Of a DNA stretch of 64,000 bases, positions 7,517 to 15,569 are shown one piece after another. How positions within the stretch are numbered: the stretch's first letter is position 1; every line of letters starts with the position of its first letter. The stretch is from Candidatus Woesearchaeota archaeon (lineage in GTDB: Archaea > Nanobdellota > Nanobdellia > Woesearchaeales > UBA10216): contig JACPTG010000001.1 of the NCBI GenBank assembly GCA_016192905.1, positions 165,005 to 229,004 on the forward strand, in the 5' to 3' direction. The notes below the pieces were generated by a model. That model had not been told where the DNA came from. It ran no database searches and saw only the letters and a program-made list of their open reading frames with translations. A program made the translations under genes and the position numbers.

Positions 7517-8191
7517 ATGATTGTCTTCCTGGATGTCCGGGATAAGACTGTTGTGCTGAAGTTCGGGACAAATTCCCTTGTGCGCGGAAACTATCCGAAT
7601 ATTAACCGTGATACGGTTTATAGGATTGCGCATGAGGTTTCCGGCCTGGCCAGGGCGGGGGTGCACGCATGCATTGTCACCAGCGGGGCTGTTGCCGCAG
7701 GCATGGAGCTGCTTGGCTATCGCAGGAGGCCTGAGGGTTTTGGGGAAAGACGGGTCTTTGCTGCCCTGGGTGGCAGGCTTCTTTGGAACCTTTACGCAGC
7801 GGCGTTTGAAGAGCATGGCCTTGAGGTGGCCTACTGCCCTGTCTCCGGCAATTACAATTTTTATGATGGCCTGGGCGGGATTATGGGGCTGTCCCGCAGT
7901 GAAGGATTTATCCTGCTGCTAAACACCTACGATGCAATGCTTGAGTATGTCAGGGACAATGACACGCTTGCTGCTGAGGTTGCGTGCGATGCACAAGCTG
8001 ATGCGCTGGTTGTTTTCACTGACAGCGGAACAATGGGAACTGGCAATGGGGAATCAAAGCAGCAGGCCATGGAGAAGATGGCATTGCACAACAAAGTGCA
8101 GGCCAGGCTCGGCTTGCGCCAGACAAGCGTTCAAGTGCTGGGCATAGAAAGCCTGGAGGAAGCCTGCAAAAGTTTATATAGAATCCGGTAG
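7517..8191 (+). CDS. Amino-acid kinase, glutamate 5-kinase-like
   Basis: The 224-residue protein has the amino-acid kinase fold: an N-terminal VVLKFGTNSLV phosphate-binding strand-loop, VTSGAVAAGMELLG (the SGA loop), and the late RDNDTLAAEVACDAQADAL and FTDSGTMGTG segments that match the ProB nucleotide and glutamate site. It lacks a PUA domain, as do short archaeal forms. Glutamate 5-kinase makes glutamyl phosphate for proline synthesis, which fits its place just before prolyl-tRNA synthetase. Its C-terminal two thirds and the following promoter are duplicated at 10865. The start is uncertain: GGAGGCGGTG around 7494-7503 is closer to an out-of-frame ATG at 7508. Confidence 0.75.
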   Translation: MIVFLDVRDKTVVLKFGTNSLVRGNYPNINRDTVYRIAHEVSGLARAGVHACIVTSGAVAAGMELLGYRRRPEGFGERRVFAALGGRLLWNLYAAAFEEHGLEVAYCPVSGNYNFYDGLGGIMGLSRSEGFILLLNTYDAMLEYVRDNDTLAAEVACDAQADALVVFTDSGTMGTGNGESKQQAMEKMALHNKVQARLGLRQTSVQVLGIESLEEACKSLYRIR

Positions 8192-8343
8192 CCAAACCTG
8201 GACATGGCAAAGGCGAAAGAGGTCACTGCAGGCCTCACTGTCAGGAAGTCGGAGGACTTCTCCGAGTGGTACACGCAGGTTGTAGCCAAGGCAGAGCTTG
8301 CCGACTACACCTCTGTATCAGGCTGCATGCTTTTCAGGCCCTC
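7734..8343 (+). repeat. Direct duplication, upstream copy (kinase 3' part, promoter, proS 5' part)
   Basis: From AGGAGGCCTGA at 7734 to AGGCCCT at 8343 the sequence matches 10865-11264 apart from deletions in the second copy. It spans the kinase C-terminal part, the TATA box, and the first 42 codons of proS. In that proS segment (126 bases) only three bases differ, all in third codon positions. The copies flank the glycosyltransferase/methyltransferase pair. Confidence 0.9.
8173..8180 (+). promoter_or_regulatory. TATA box, duplicated proS promoter
   Basis: TTTATATA is 31 bp before the ATG of the proS fragment at 8204 and identical to the box of the real proS gene at 11095-11102. It may still drive a short transcript toward the converging glycosyltransferase gene. 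Confidence 0.6.
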
Positions 8344-8428
8344 TTCAAGGTGTAGATGTACTGCCTGCCTGCCAGAAGCGAGAAATATGGCCTTCTGTTT
8401 ACAACTTCGTAGCCGTCAACCGGGCTGA
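8204..8428 (+). pseudogene. 5' fragment of prolyl-tRNA synthetase gene
   Basis: The first 42 codons are the same as those of the intact proS at 11126 except for three synonymous changes. After the Met codon at 8327 the similarity stops and the frame runs into the end of the minus-strand glycosyltransferase gene, ending at 8428. The fragment lacks all catalytic motifs. It still has the proS promoter, so an untethered short peptide could be made. Confidence 0.85.
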
Positions 8429-9968
8429 ACGAGATGACGTACTGGGAGTCTATGACAGGGAAATAATCCCTAATCCAGCCGGGATCATAAGGCCTTGAAT
8501 TGTCAACCTCTGGATGCTGCCTTGAATACTCATAAAAGTTCCAGGCAGCGTGCTCAAAGCCGCCGTCAATCCTGTCCGGCGGCACTCCTGAAGATGAAAG
8601 CTCGGCAATGGCAGCATTTTTTGCCCGGTTCCACTCAAGGTAATCCTGGGTGCCTGCAACTGAAAAAATGCCGATGAGCACCAGCACCGCAACACCCCAC
8701 ACACGCAGCCGCGGCCTTTCCCTGAGGGTTAAGACGATTGCCGGGAAAAACAAAGGCAGCAGGTAGCGGTCAAACACTGCCAGAAGGACAAGCAGGAATG
8801 CAAGCTGGCCCGCGCTAATGAAATAAACAAGGTACTGCGCCTCAGAAACCCGAGCGCCAAAAAAGGACTTGGCCATTATAGCGACCTTTCGCCTTGCCAG
8901 CAAGGCAAAAGCCGCTGCGGACAGGACTGCCAGGAATGACAGCGCCAGCAGCACCGGAAAGGCGAACTCCGGCTGCTTCGCCCCCTGCAGGTATGCGGGT
9001 CCAAGCCCGGTGCTGTGGATTATTGTCGGCAGGTAGAACAGGACCTTGCCATAATACCTGTACATGAAGAAAATGCAAAGCGCCCCAATTCCAGAAAGGG
9101 CGGCAAAAATAACCCTGTCGACCTTCTGAATCCTCGAAAAACGGGTGAAAAATTCAGCCAGGACAGGCACGGTGAGCGGGAGGAGAAGAACGCCTATATA
9201 CACAAAAAATGCGAAAAACCTGTAGGGGATGAGCCTTGCAAAAAGGTCAGCCAGATGCGCTGCGTCGTACTGGGACATAAGACCTGCGCTTTCAGTTGCG
9301 CCATGCATGAAATAAAACCAGTAGCCATAGGCGGCGAAGGCCGCAAGGGGCAAAATAGCAACAACCAAAAAGTGCAACGCGGTAAACGGCCTGGCTCTTC
9401 TGTTAATCCAGAGATAAGCGACAAGGGCAGGGGGAATCAACAGGCCGTTTTGCCTGACAAGTATTGAGAAAACGCAAAAAACACTGCCCACGAAAAGCAG
9501 GCCAACATGGTTGTTCATTTTGACAGCCTTGACAAAGAAAAGAAGGGAAACAAGCATCAGCGACAGGAAGTAAATATCAGAGTGGAAGTTGAAGGCCTTG
9601 CTGAAATACAGCGGGTTGAAAGCAAGCACCGCAGAGCCAAAGGCCGCGAGGCTGTCTGAAAAATCCAGCTCCCTCAAAATAAGATAGGCTGCAGCGACTC
9701 CGGCAAGCGCCATCAGAATAGAGGCAAACCTAAGCACTGTAAAGGAAAACCCGAACAGCTTAACAAAAAGAACGCCAACAAAAGCCTGGAACACAACTGT
9801 GGCAGAGAGCCACTCATGAACCCTAAAGTTTCCCTGTGAGAAATTCAGAACCGTCCTGCCATACGCAAAGTCGTCATCAAGCGCAAAGTCGCCTATGGGG
9901 TTCACAACAACGGCTGCCAGGACAAAGGCAAGCACAACAAGAGCAATCCCCCTGTACCGCCTCAACAT
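8334..9968 (-). CDS. GT-C glycosyltransferase, PMT/ArnT-like membrane protein
   Basis: The 544-residue protein has about eleven to twelve membrane helices and the first-loop acidic motif of GT-C enzymes ([17 protein letters not shown], residues 26-42), where the aspartates act in transfer of a sugar from a lipid-linked donor. The C-terminal 100 residues are soluble. Such enzymes glycosylate proteins or lipids on the outer face of the membrane. It is divergent from the methyltransferase at 10023 and lies inside the duplicated kinase/proS junction, which suggests that the pair arrived together. Confidence 0.85.
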   Translation of the reverse strand: MLRRYRGIALVVLAFVLAAVVVNPIGDFALDDDFAYGRTVLNFSQGNFRVHEWLSATVVFQAFVGVLFVKLFGFSFTVLRFASILMALAGVAAAYLILRELDFSDSLAAFGSAVLAFNPLYFSKAFNFHSDIYFLSLMLVSLLFFVKAVKMNNHVGLLFVGSVFCVFSILVRQNGLLIPPALVAYLWINRRARPFTALHFLVVAILPLAAFAAYGYWFYFMHGATESAGLMSQYDAAHLADLFARLIPYRFFAFFVYIGVLLLPLTVPVLAEFFTRFSRIQKVDRVIFAALSGIGALCIFFMYRYYGKVLFYLPTIIHSTGLGPAYLQGAKQPEFAFPVLLALSFLAVLSAAAFALLARRKVAIMAKSFFGARVSEAQYLVYFISAGQLAFLLVLLAVFDRYLLPLFFPAIVLTLRERPRLRVWGVAVLVLIGIFSVAGTQDYLEWNRAKNAAIAELSSSGVPPDRIDGGFEHAAWNFYEYSRQHPEVDNSRPYDPGWIRDYFPVIDSQYVISFSPVDGYEVVNRRPYFSLLAGRQYIYTLKRA

Positions 9969-10022
9969 ACGCCTAAAAAGCCAAGCGCAAGCTTTAAATA
10001 TTTATGCCACAGGCGGCGGCGC

Positions 10023-10784
10023 ATGGGAATTGAGGAAAAGTGCCTGTGCGGCGCCACAGACTACAGAAGGGCGCTTAAAGGCATAAAATTTTCCATATAC
10101 GCATGCCGCAAATGCGGCCTTGCAAGGACATATCCAGTGCCGCGGCCTGATTACGCAGGCGAAGAGGGCCTTCCAGAGCGGGACCTGCGGAGCGAGCAGT
10201 ACTCAAGAAAATTCGCCATGCAGATAATCCGCCAAATAAAAAAAGTCAAAGGGGCAGGCAGGCTGCTCGACGTGGGCTCTGGACGCGGAATGCTGCTGAG
10301 AGTTGCCAAGGAGAACGGCTTTGAACCCCTGGGGGTTGAGATAAGCAGGAAGGACTCGGAATATTCACGCAAGCACCATGGCGTTGCAATTGTGACGGCT
10401 GATTTCCTGTCAGCAAATCTCCAGGGAAAGTTTGACGTAATCGTGATGAACCACTTCCTTGAGCACATAGAAAACCCGGCAGGCGTTCTCAAACGCGCCA
10501 AGGAGCTGCTTTCCAAAGGGGGTATCTTATTCATTGGCCTGCCAAACTATGACGGCCTTTGGCGAAGGCTGCAGGGAGAAGCATGGTACCCGTACCAGCC
10601 AACCCAGCACATATGGCAGTATTCCCCAGAAACATTGACAGCCGTGCTAAGGCTGGCAGGCTTCACGCCCATCCAGATAATGATTACCAGCGTTGAGCAC
10701 AGCCTCATAATGCAGCCTCTTAACATCCTCTTCGTGGCGCTGGGGCAGGGAGACAACCTAAACGTTATTGCCAAAGCCCAGTGA
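10023..10784 (+). CDS. SAM-dependent methyltransferase with N-terminal zinc-finger-like segment
   Basis: The 253-residue protein begins with a four-cysteine segment (CLCGATDY, then CRKCGLA at residues 27-33) and continues with a class I methyltransferase domain: LLDVGSGRGMLL (motif I), GVEISRKD, and FDVIVMNHFLEHIENP. The end (QHIWQYSPETLTAVLRLAGF) is typical of the Methyltransf_23 group that acts on sugars or cell-surface precursors. It shares a divergent promoter with the GT-C glycosyltransferase, so action on a common glycan is a reasonable inference. Its stop overlaps a GTG of the kinase remnant (GTGA). Confidence 0.88.
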   Translation: MGIEEKCLCGATDYRRALKGIKFSIYACRKCGLARTYPVPRPDYAGEEGLPERDLRSEQYSRKFAMQIIRQIKKVKGAGRLLDVGSGRGMLLRVAKENGFEPLGVEISRKDSEYSRKHHGVAIVTADFLSANLQGKFDVIVMNHFLEHIENPAGVLKRAKELLSKGGILFIGLPNYDGLWRRLQGEAWYPYQPTQHIWQYSPETLTAVLRLAGFTPIQIMITSVEHSLIMQPLNILFVALGQGDNLNVIAKAQ

Positions 10785-11113
10785 ATATTGGCAAGAGGGG
10801 GTTGGCGAAAAGGCAGCTGAATCGGCAATATTCGCCTGTATATGCTCCATATAGCAACTTTTATAGGAGGCCTGAAAGTTTCGGGGAAAGGCAGGTTTTG
10901 GCTGCCCTTGGCGGCAGGCTCCTTTGGAACCTTTACGCCGCGGCATTTGAAGAGCATGGCCGTGAGGTGGCCTACTGCCCAGTGTCAAGCCTAGCTTGTG
11001 ACGATGTGGCAGGGATAATGAAGCAGTCCCGCAGTCATGGGTTTATCCTGCTGCTGAACACCTACGATGCAATGCTGGACTATGCCTGCAAAAGTTTATA
11101 TAGAATCCGGTAG
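10781..11113 (+). pseudogene. Remnant of the duplicated amino-acid kinase
   Basis: From codon RRPESFGERQ onward the frame matches the kinase at 7517 closely (for example ALGGRLLWNLYAAAFEEHG identical in both), but the segment from VRDNDT to EEA, which carries the nucleotide/substrate residues, is deleted in frame, and the N-terminal kinase part is replaced by unrelated sequence. The GTG at 10781 overlaps the stop of the methyltransferase, so it could be translated by coupling. It cannot be an active kinase. Confidence 0.8.
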
Positions 11114-11264
11114 CCAAACCTGGAAATGGCAAAGGCCAAAGAGGTCACTGCAGGCCTCACTGTCAGGAAGTCCGAAGACTTCTCCGAGTGGTACACGCAG
11201 GTTGTAGCCAAGGCAGAGCTTGCCGACTACACCTCTGTATCAGGCTGCATGGTCTTGAGGCCCT
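10865..11264 (+). repeat. Direct duplication, downstream copy
   Basis: This is the second copy of the segment at 7734-8343, shortened by deletions of about 210 bases in the kinase part. It leads directly into the intact proS gene, so the right end of the inserted pair lies at 10865. Confidence 0.9.
11095..11102 (+). promoter_or_regulatory. TATA box of proS
   Basis: TTTATATA stands 31 bp upstream of the ATG at 11126, predicting a leaderless or nearly leaderless mRNA. Confidence 0.7.
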
Positions 11265-12568
11265 ACTCCTACGCGATATGGGAGAATATGCAGGCTGCCC
11301 TTGACCGAAGGTTCAAGCAGCTTGGTGTGCAGAACGCCTACTTTCCCCTGTTCATCCCTGAGTCGCTTTTTAAGAAAGAAGCTGAGCATGTGAAGGGATT
11401 CAGCCCTGAGGTCGCCTGGGTGACCATGGCTGGAAATGCCGAGCTCTCTGAAAGGCTTGCAATCAGGCCCACCAGCGAGACCATAATGTACGAGTCATAT
11501 GCCAAGTGGGTGAGGAGCTGGAGAGACCTGCCTCTGCTTATCAACCAATGGTGCAGTGTCGTGAGATGGGAATTCAAGTACCCCAAGCCTTTCCTTCGGA
11601 CAAGAGAATTCCTCTGGCAGGAAGGCCACACAGTCCATGAGACTGAGAAAGACGCAGATGATTGGACGCTTACAATTCTCAAGCTCTACACTGAGTTTGT
11701 CCAGGACTACCTTGCAATACCCGTGCTAACAGGCAAAAAGAGCGAGGCTGAGAAGTTTGCAGGCGCGCTTTACACGACCACAATGGAAGCCCTGATGCCT
11801 GACGGCAAATGCCTCCAGATGGGCACCTCCCATAACCTGGGCCAGAACTTCGCCAAGGCATTCGGAATCAGATTCCTTGGTAGGGATGGGAAGGAACACC
11901 TTGGCTGGCAGACATCATGGGGTGTTTCAACTAGAACGATTGGCGCTCTGATTATGGTTCACGGAGATGACAAGGGCCTGGTACTTCCGCCGAGGATTGC
12001 GCCATTGCAGGCGGTAATTGTCCCAATCCTGTTCGAGGACAGCAAGGACAAGGTTCTGAAGGCTTGCAGGCAAATCCAGGCGTCGCTTGGAAAGAAGATA
12101 TCTGCAAAGCTTGATGAGCGCGAATCCTATTCGCCTGGCTGGAAGTACAATGAGTGGGAGCTGAAAGGCGTGCCGCTGAGAATTGAAGTGGGCCCAAAGG
12201 ACGTGGAGAAAAAGCAGGTTATAATCGTGAGGAGGGATACTGGCGAGAAGCTGGCTGTAAAGGAAACTGAACTGCCCAAAAAAGTTCCGGAGCTTCTTGA
12301 AGAAATCCAAAAGAGCCTCTATGACAAGGCTGAAAAACGGCTCAAGGCAGGCATAGCCAAGGCAGGCTCATGGAGTGAGTTTGCCAAGGCCGGCGACGAT
12401 GGCAAAATTGTTTCAGCCTTCTTCTGCGGCTCTGCCTCCTGCGAGGCCAGGATTAAGGAGCACAAAGGCATAACAAGCAGGGCGATTCCCTTTGACCAGC
12501 AGAGCAAGGGAGAATGCGTGAAGTGCGGCAAGCCAGGCCTGATGGCTTACTTTGGGAAGAGCTACTAG
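11126..12568 (+). CDS. proS: Prolyl-tRNA synthetase (archaeal/eukaryotic type)
   Basis: The 480-residue class II synthetase charges tRNA-Pro. Motif 2 is visible as NQWCSVVRWEFKYPKPFLRTREFLWQEGHT (split: RTREFLWQEGHT at about 158-169), motif 3 as the GWQTSWGVSTRTIGALIMVHGD region, and the anticodon domain as PIQAVI-like LQAVIVPILF. The C-terminal zinc domain has four cysteines (FFCGSASC and GECVKCGKPG) and the usual terminal tyrosine. Length and architecture are complete. The first 42 codons have a duplicate at 8204. Confidence 0.96.
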   Translation: MAKAKEVTAGLTVRKSEDFSEWYTQVVAKAELADYTSVSGCMVLRPYSYAIWENMQAALDRRFKQLGVQNAYFPLFIPESLFKKEAEHVKGFSPEVAWVTMAGNAELSERLAIRPTSETIMYESYAKWVRSWRDLPLLINQWCSVVRWEFKYPKPFLRTREFLWQEGHTVHETEKDADDWTLTILKLYTEFVQDYLAIPVLTGKKSEAEKFAGALYTTTMEALMPDGKCLQMGTSHNLGQNFAKAFGIRFLGRDGKEHLGWQTSWGVSTRTIGALIMVHGDDKGLVLPPRIAPLQAVIVPILFEDSKDKVLKACRQIQASLGKKISAKLDERESYSPGWKYNEWELKGVPLRIEVGPKDVEKKQVIIVRRDTGEKLAVKETELPKKVPELLEEIQKSLYDKAEKRLKAGIAKAGSWSEFAKAGDDGKIVSAFFCGSASCEARIKEHKGITSRAIPFDQQSKGECVKCGKPGLMAYFGKSY

Positions 12569-12586
12569 AATCAAGAGGCCGAAATC

Positions 12587-12594
12587 TTTATATA
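12587..12594 (+). promoter_or_regulatory. TATA box of the major pilin-like gene
   Basis: TTTATATA precedes the pilin-like gene at 12653 with a leader of roughly 35 bases that contains a strong ribosome binding site (GAGGAGG at 12641-12647). Confidence 0.65.
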
Positions 12595-12652
12595 CCTGCA
12601 TTATAAAAAGTTCACAGCGTATGCTTACAGCGTAAAAAAGAGGAGGAAAAAA

Positions 12653-13189
12653 ATGGTGCATGCTAAGGAACGCGGCCAGGCCGCAATGGAATTCTTAATG
12701 ACCTACGGCTGGGCAATACTCGTCGTACTGGTCGTCATAGGAGCACTCGCATACTTTGGCGTCCTAAGCCCGGACACGCTCCTCCCTGAGAAATGCACAT
12801 TCCCGGTCCAGATAGGGTGCAAGGACTACAAGGTCACCAATGCCGGTGCCGCTGATTCGATTATAGTAAGCCTTCAGAATGGGGCTGGCAGAGATATGAT
12901 TGTGCGGAAGGTGAATGCCACTTCTGAGGCAGTGGCAGCAGGGACTCTCGCTGGCGGCGGCTGCTCAACAGCAATTTCAGCTGCGCCTGTTACTGTTAGG
13001 AATGGCGATGCCCAGACCTTTACCATGAACAAGGACAACACTGAAGTTGCGACTACAAGCTGCGTGCTGATTGACACTGGAAGGAGCAAGAACAGGTACA
13101 GGGTCCAGATATTGTACAGCTGGATAGACAGCCAGGCAGTGACGCACACAATTGATGGGGAGCTGCTGGTTAAGACCGAGCAGGGCTGA
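12653..13189 (+). CDS. Pilin-like protein with class III signal peptide
   Basis: The 178-residue protein begins KERGQAAMEFLMTYGWAILV. This is an archaeal class III signal: a basic stretch, a prepilin-peptidase site near RG/Q, a glutamate at +5 and a hydrophobic helix that packs in the filament core. The rest is a beta-rich outer domain with two cysteines near residues 46 and 53. Strong TATA box and GAGGAGG ribosome binding site suggest high expression, as for a major subunit. It opens a long cluster of similar secreted proteins. No assembly ATPase or TadC-like gene is seen in this window. Confidence 0.85.
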   Translation: MVHAKERGQAAMEFLMTYGWAILVVLVVIGALAYFGVLSPDTLLPEKCTFPVQIGCKDYKVTNAGAADSIIVSLQNGAGRDMIVRKVNATSEAVAAGTLAGGGCSTAISAAPVTVRNGDAQTFTMNKDNTEVATTSCVLIDTGRSKNRYRVQILYSWIDSQAVTHTIDGELLVKTEQG

Positions 13190-13191
13190 AA

Positions 13192-13210
13192 CCTGCTTTT
13201 TTTTATCTTA
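13192..13210 (+). terminator. T-rich terminator after the pilin-like gene
   Basis: A run of eight T residues followed by ATCTTATTTTC directly after the stop codon matches the oligo-T termination signals of archaea. Confidence 0.5.
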
Positions 13211-13215
13211 TTTTC

Positions 13216-13659
13216 ATGGACTCCACTGTAAGGTTTCTTTACAGGCACTGGATGGTCATCCTTGCGCTGCTTGCACTCAGCGGAGGGGTTGCGCTTTTCC
13301 TCAGCCCGAGGAGCATTGCATCTGACAGGTGTGAAATTGAGGGTTTTGAATGCCTGCACAGCAGCCTGGGCAGTGATTCGCTGCGGCTTCGGCTGCAAAA
13401 CCCCGGCCCAGGTGTCATGCTCAAGCAGGTTTCCCTTACAGGGCAGGGATATTCCTGCCAGGCAGCCTTCCCAGATGGCTGGGGCCCTTTTGTTGATGGC
13501 AGGCATGTGGCAGAAGGGTCTGTTGCAGAGCTGGAAATCCCATGCACAGGCATCCCAATTGGCAAGGTGGAATTATCAGGCAGCGTTGACTGGTTTTATG
13601 ATGACTCCTCATATGCCCAGGCCAAGTCCAGCCAGGCGTATGTGGTTGCCTCAAGGTGA
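13216..13659 (+). CDS. Membrane-anchored secreted protein, pilus cluster
   Basis: The 147-residue protein has one N-terminal hydrophobic helix (WMVILALLALSGGVALFL) after a short basic start, then a beta-rich domain with four cysteines that could form two disulfides (CEIEGFEC, YSC, IPC). It lacks a class III cleavage motif, so it is probably a membrane-anchored accessory protein. Its position between two pilin-like genes suggests a role in the same structure. I do not recognise a family. Confidence 0.7.
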   Translation: MDSTVRFLYRHWMVILALLALSGGVALFLSPRSIASDRCEIEGFECLHSSLGSDSLRLRLQNPGPGVMLKQVSLTGQGYSCQAAFPDGWGPFVDGRHVAEGSVAELEIPCTGIPIGKVELSGSVDWFYDDSSYAQAKSSQAYVVASR

Positions 13660-13705
13660 AAGTTTCTACTGTTATTCGCGGAAATCATAAGACTATTAAG
13701 TTAAG

Positions 13706-13812
13706 TAGCAGGCTGTCGCCACCTCAGATTCAGCATCCCCCTATCGGGGAATTCGCAGGGTGTACGGCTTGGCATAGTGAACTGGTTCGCAATGTCCACT
13801 GCCTTGAATGCT
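13706..13812 (+). repeat. MITE-like repeat, left-side remnant C
   Basis: TAGCAGGCTGTCGCCACCTC, then CAGCATCCCCCTATCGGGGA and TGTACGGCTTGGC match the left two thirds of the complete repeats. The right terminus is missing. The remnant lies between two cluster genes, upstream of the promoter at 13895. Confidence 0.7.
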
Positions 13813-13832
13813 TTTTGCTCAGGTTTTCAGTA

Positions 13833-13877
13833 TCGTAAATTGCGCCATTTGTTGAATTATGATTACGCAATTTACGA
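13833..13877. promoter_or_regulatory. Perfect 12-bp inverted repeat upstream of a pilin-like gene
   Basis: TCGTAAATTGCG (13833-13844) and CGCAATTTACGA (13866-13877) are exact reverse complements separated by 21 bases. The right arm ends 17 bp before the TATA box at 13895. It could be an operator for a dimeric regulator or a transcription-stopping hairpin; position just upstream of TATA favours an operator or activator site. Confidence 0.55.
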
Positions 13878-13894
13878 GATTAGATATAGCAACG

Positions 13895-13903
13895 TTTATA
13901 TAA
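13895..13903 (+). promoter_or_regulatory. TATA box of the dockerin-like pilin gene
   Basis: TTTATATAA is 22-30 bp upstream of the ATG at 13925, so this gene starts an own, probably leaderless, transcript inside the cluster. Confidence 0.65.
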
Positions 13904-13924
13904 TGCCTAAGCCCTTTTCCTGCC

Positions 13925-14911
13925 ATGAAAAGGAGGTGTGGCCAGGCTGCTACTGAGTACATCATGATTTCGGCCTTTGCGCTTATGGTTATCATCCCGG
14001 CTGCCTATTTTTTCTATTCGTACAGCCACAGCGCTGAGCAGAGAATCAGGGACGCGCAGGTAACCAGGCTTGCCACTGACATTGCGAACAATGCAGAGCA
14101 GGTCTTCTACCTTGGCTACCCGTCCAAGATAACACTGGAGGAGGTAATGCCTGCCAATGTTGAGGGCATCTTCATCTACAGGGACTGGAACCAGAAGACC
14201 AACCACCTCAACTTCGTAGTCAGGACAACTGATGGCATCTCTGAGTACAATTTCCCCTTAAGGGTCAATGTCCTGGGCTTTTACGGCTCCAGGGACTATG
14301 GAGCAGGAACAAAGCTCGCCAGGATGATGGCCATGTACAACGCATCCGGCTCCCCTTACGTGCTTGTCACCTTCATCGGCGACTGCTTTGCCTCTGTGAC
14401 CTACGACGTGAACAACGACAGGCTGGTTGACCCAGGCGACTTTGGCGAGTGCGTCGGATGCTCGGGTAGGCAGGCAACAGGCATCTGCGAGTACTGCGAC
14501 TATGACGGCGACTGCCAAGTCACGAATAATGACCTTGTCATCCAGAACATCCTGAGCTTTGGGAACAGCCCGCCAACTGCAATTGCGCAGGGCCCTTCCA
14601 GCGCTGTTGCCGGCACGAGCGTGAATTTTAAGGTGTCTGCCGAGGATGTCGACAGCAACCTTGCCAGCATAAGGCTGTATGCCCGGCTAACAGGCTCTCC
14701 GGCCTCAACAGTCATTGGCAGCTGTTCCCTTGGCCCTGTGAGGAGCGGCGAGTGCCAGGTTTCGTATTCCTTCCCAGGCGCAGGCTCTTACTACGTTTAC
14801 CCTGAGGCCTCTGACACGGCCTCCTTGGCGTGCAGCGGGAACCCTGCGCCTCTCGCAGGAGGCATGGCTGACTGCGGGTATTATGACTTCCAGGAGGTAC
14901 AGGTTTCATGA
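13925..14911 (+). CDS. Pilin-like protein with dockerin-like calcium loops
   Basis: The 328-residue protein starts with a class III signal (KRRCGQAATEYIMISAFALM) and a hydrophobic helix to about residue 35. Near residues 158-205 are two calcium-loop sequences, YDVNNDRLVDPGDF and CDYDGDCQVTNNDLV, spaced by a cysteine-rich linker; each follows the DxNxDxxVxxxDL pattern of type I dockerin repeats. The C-terminal 110 residues resemble a PKD/Ig-like beta domain (PPTAIAQGPSSAVAGTSVNF). It is thus a membrane- or filament-anchored surface protein that may bind a partner through the calcium module. Confidence 0.8.
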   Translation: MKRRCGQAATEYIMISAFALMVIIPAAYFFYSYSHSAEQRIRDAQVTRLATDIANNAEQVFYLGYPSKITLEEVMPANVEGIFIYRDWNQKTNHLNFVVRTTDGISEYNFPLRVNVLGFYGSRDYGAGTKLARMMAMYNASGSPYVLVTFIGDCFASVTYDVNNDRLVDPGDFGECVGCSGRQATGICEYCDYDGDCQVTNNDLVIQNILSFGNSPPTAIAQGPSSAVAGTSVNFKVSAEDVDSNLASIRLYARLTGSPASTVIGSCSLGPVRSGECQVSYSFPGAGSYYVYPEASDTASLACSGNPAPLAGGMADCGYYDFQEVQVS

Positions 14912-15171
14912 AAGCGATAATTGTTTCACTCCTGATAATCATATCAATTATCGCAGGGGTTTCCTATTTTGCCCTGCAGCACAAGGCCAGGGAGGTCCAG
15001 TTTTTGAACGTTGACGTGGTCAACGAGACCCTTGGCCCGTTCTCCAATGGCTCCTCGAACCTGGCCCTAAGGTACTCCTGCGAGGATGCTGAGGCCCAGA
15101 GCCAATGCAAAGCAGAGGGGGCTGTTGTGAATGCCGAGAACTGCTGCAGGTACTTTGGAAAATGCTGCTGA
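14908..15171 (+). CDS. Small membrane-anchored cysteine-rich protein
   Basis: The 87-residue protein has an N-terminal hydrophobic anchor (AIIVSLLIIISIIAGVSYF) and a short outer domain with five cysteines (CEDAEAQSQC and CCRYFGKCC). Its start overlaps the stop of the preceding gene in ATGA, so the two are coupled. The next gene begins inside its last codons. Function unknown; context suggests a minor component of the pilus-like structure. Confidence 0.7.
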   Translation: MKAIIVSLLIIISIIAGVSYFALQHKAREVQFLNVDVVNETLGPFSNGSSNLALRYSCEDAEAQSQCKAEGAVVNAENCCRYFGKCC

Positions 15172-15569
15172 GGAAAGGACAGAACTGGAGCTTTGACGCC
15201 ATGCTGGCAGTCGGCATCTTTCTGCTTGTTATAATATCCTTTTTTTACATCACGAGCAAGGCCTCGCAGGGCAAGAAGCTGGACTTCTTTGCTGATGAGG
15301 CCGGCAGGATTCCTGACATCTTCAACAAGGCGCAGAATGACACCCTTATCTTCATGGTGGATGGCAACAAGGTGGACAGGGAAAGGCTTGAGAACTTCAG
15401 CGGACTGGACTACAGGGACGTGAAGGCAAGGCTAGGGATAAGAAGCGACTTCTGCATCCACTTCGAGGATGAGCAGGGGAACCTCATATTTATAAATGAG
15501 ACCGCCAATATTACAGGATTTGGCAGCTCAAAGGCTGTGGTGAGCAACATCACCTGCAGGGAAAGATGA
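15162..15569 (+). CDS. Pilin-like minor component, paralog of the next gene
   Basis: The 135-residue protein has a single N-terminal hydrophobic helix (FDAMLAVGIFLLVIISFFYI) preceded by a basic start, as in pseudopilins. The soluble part contains KVDRERLENFSGLDYRDVKARLGI and a DFCIHFEDEQGNLI strand pair that recur in the product of 15566-15976, so the two are tandem paralogs. The ATG at 15162 overlaps the previous gene by ten bases and places the hydrophobic helix at the right distance. Confidence 0.72.
   Translation: MLLRKGQNWSFDAMLAVGIFLLVIISFFYITSKASQGKKLDFFADEAGRIPDIFNKAQNDTLIFMVDGNKVDRERLENFSGLDYRDVKARLGIRSDFCIHFEDEQGNLIFINETANITGFGSSKAVVSNITCRER

Noticed and set aside
7508-7546. ATG with good ribosome binding site giving a 12-codon peptide before the kinase
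   Set aside because: The peptide is too short and not conserved-looking. It may instead mean that the kinase start is shifted by an indel.
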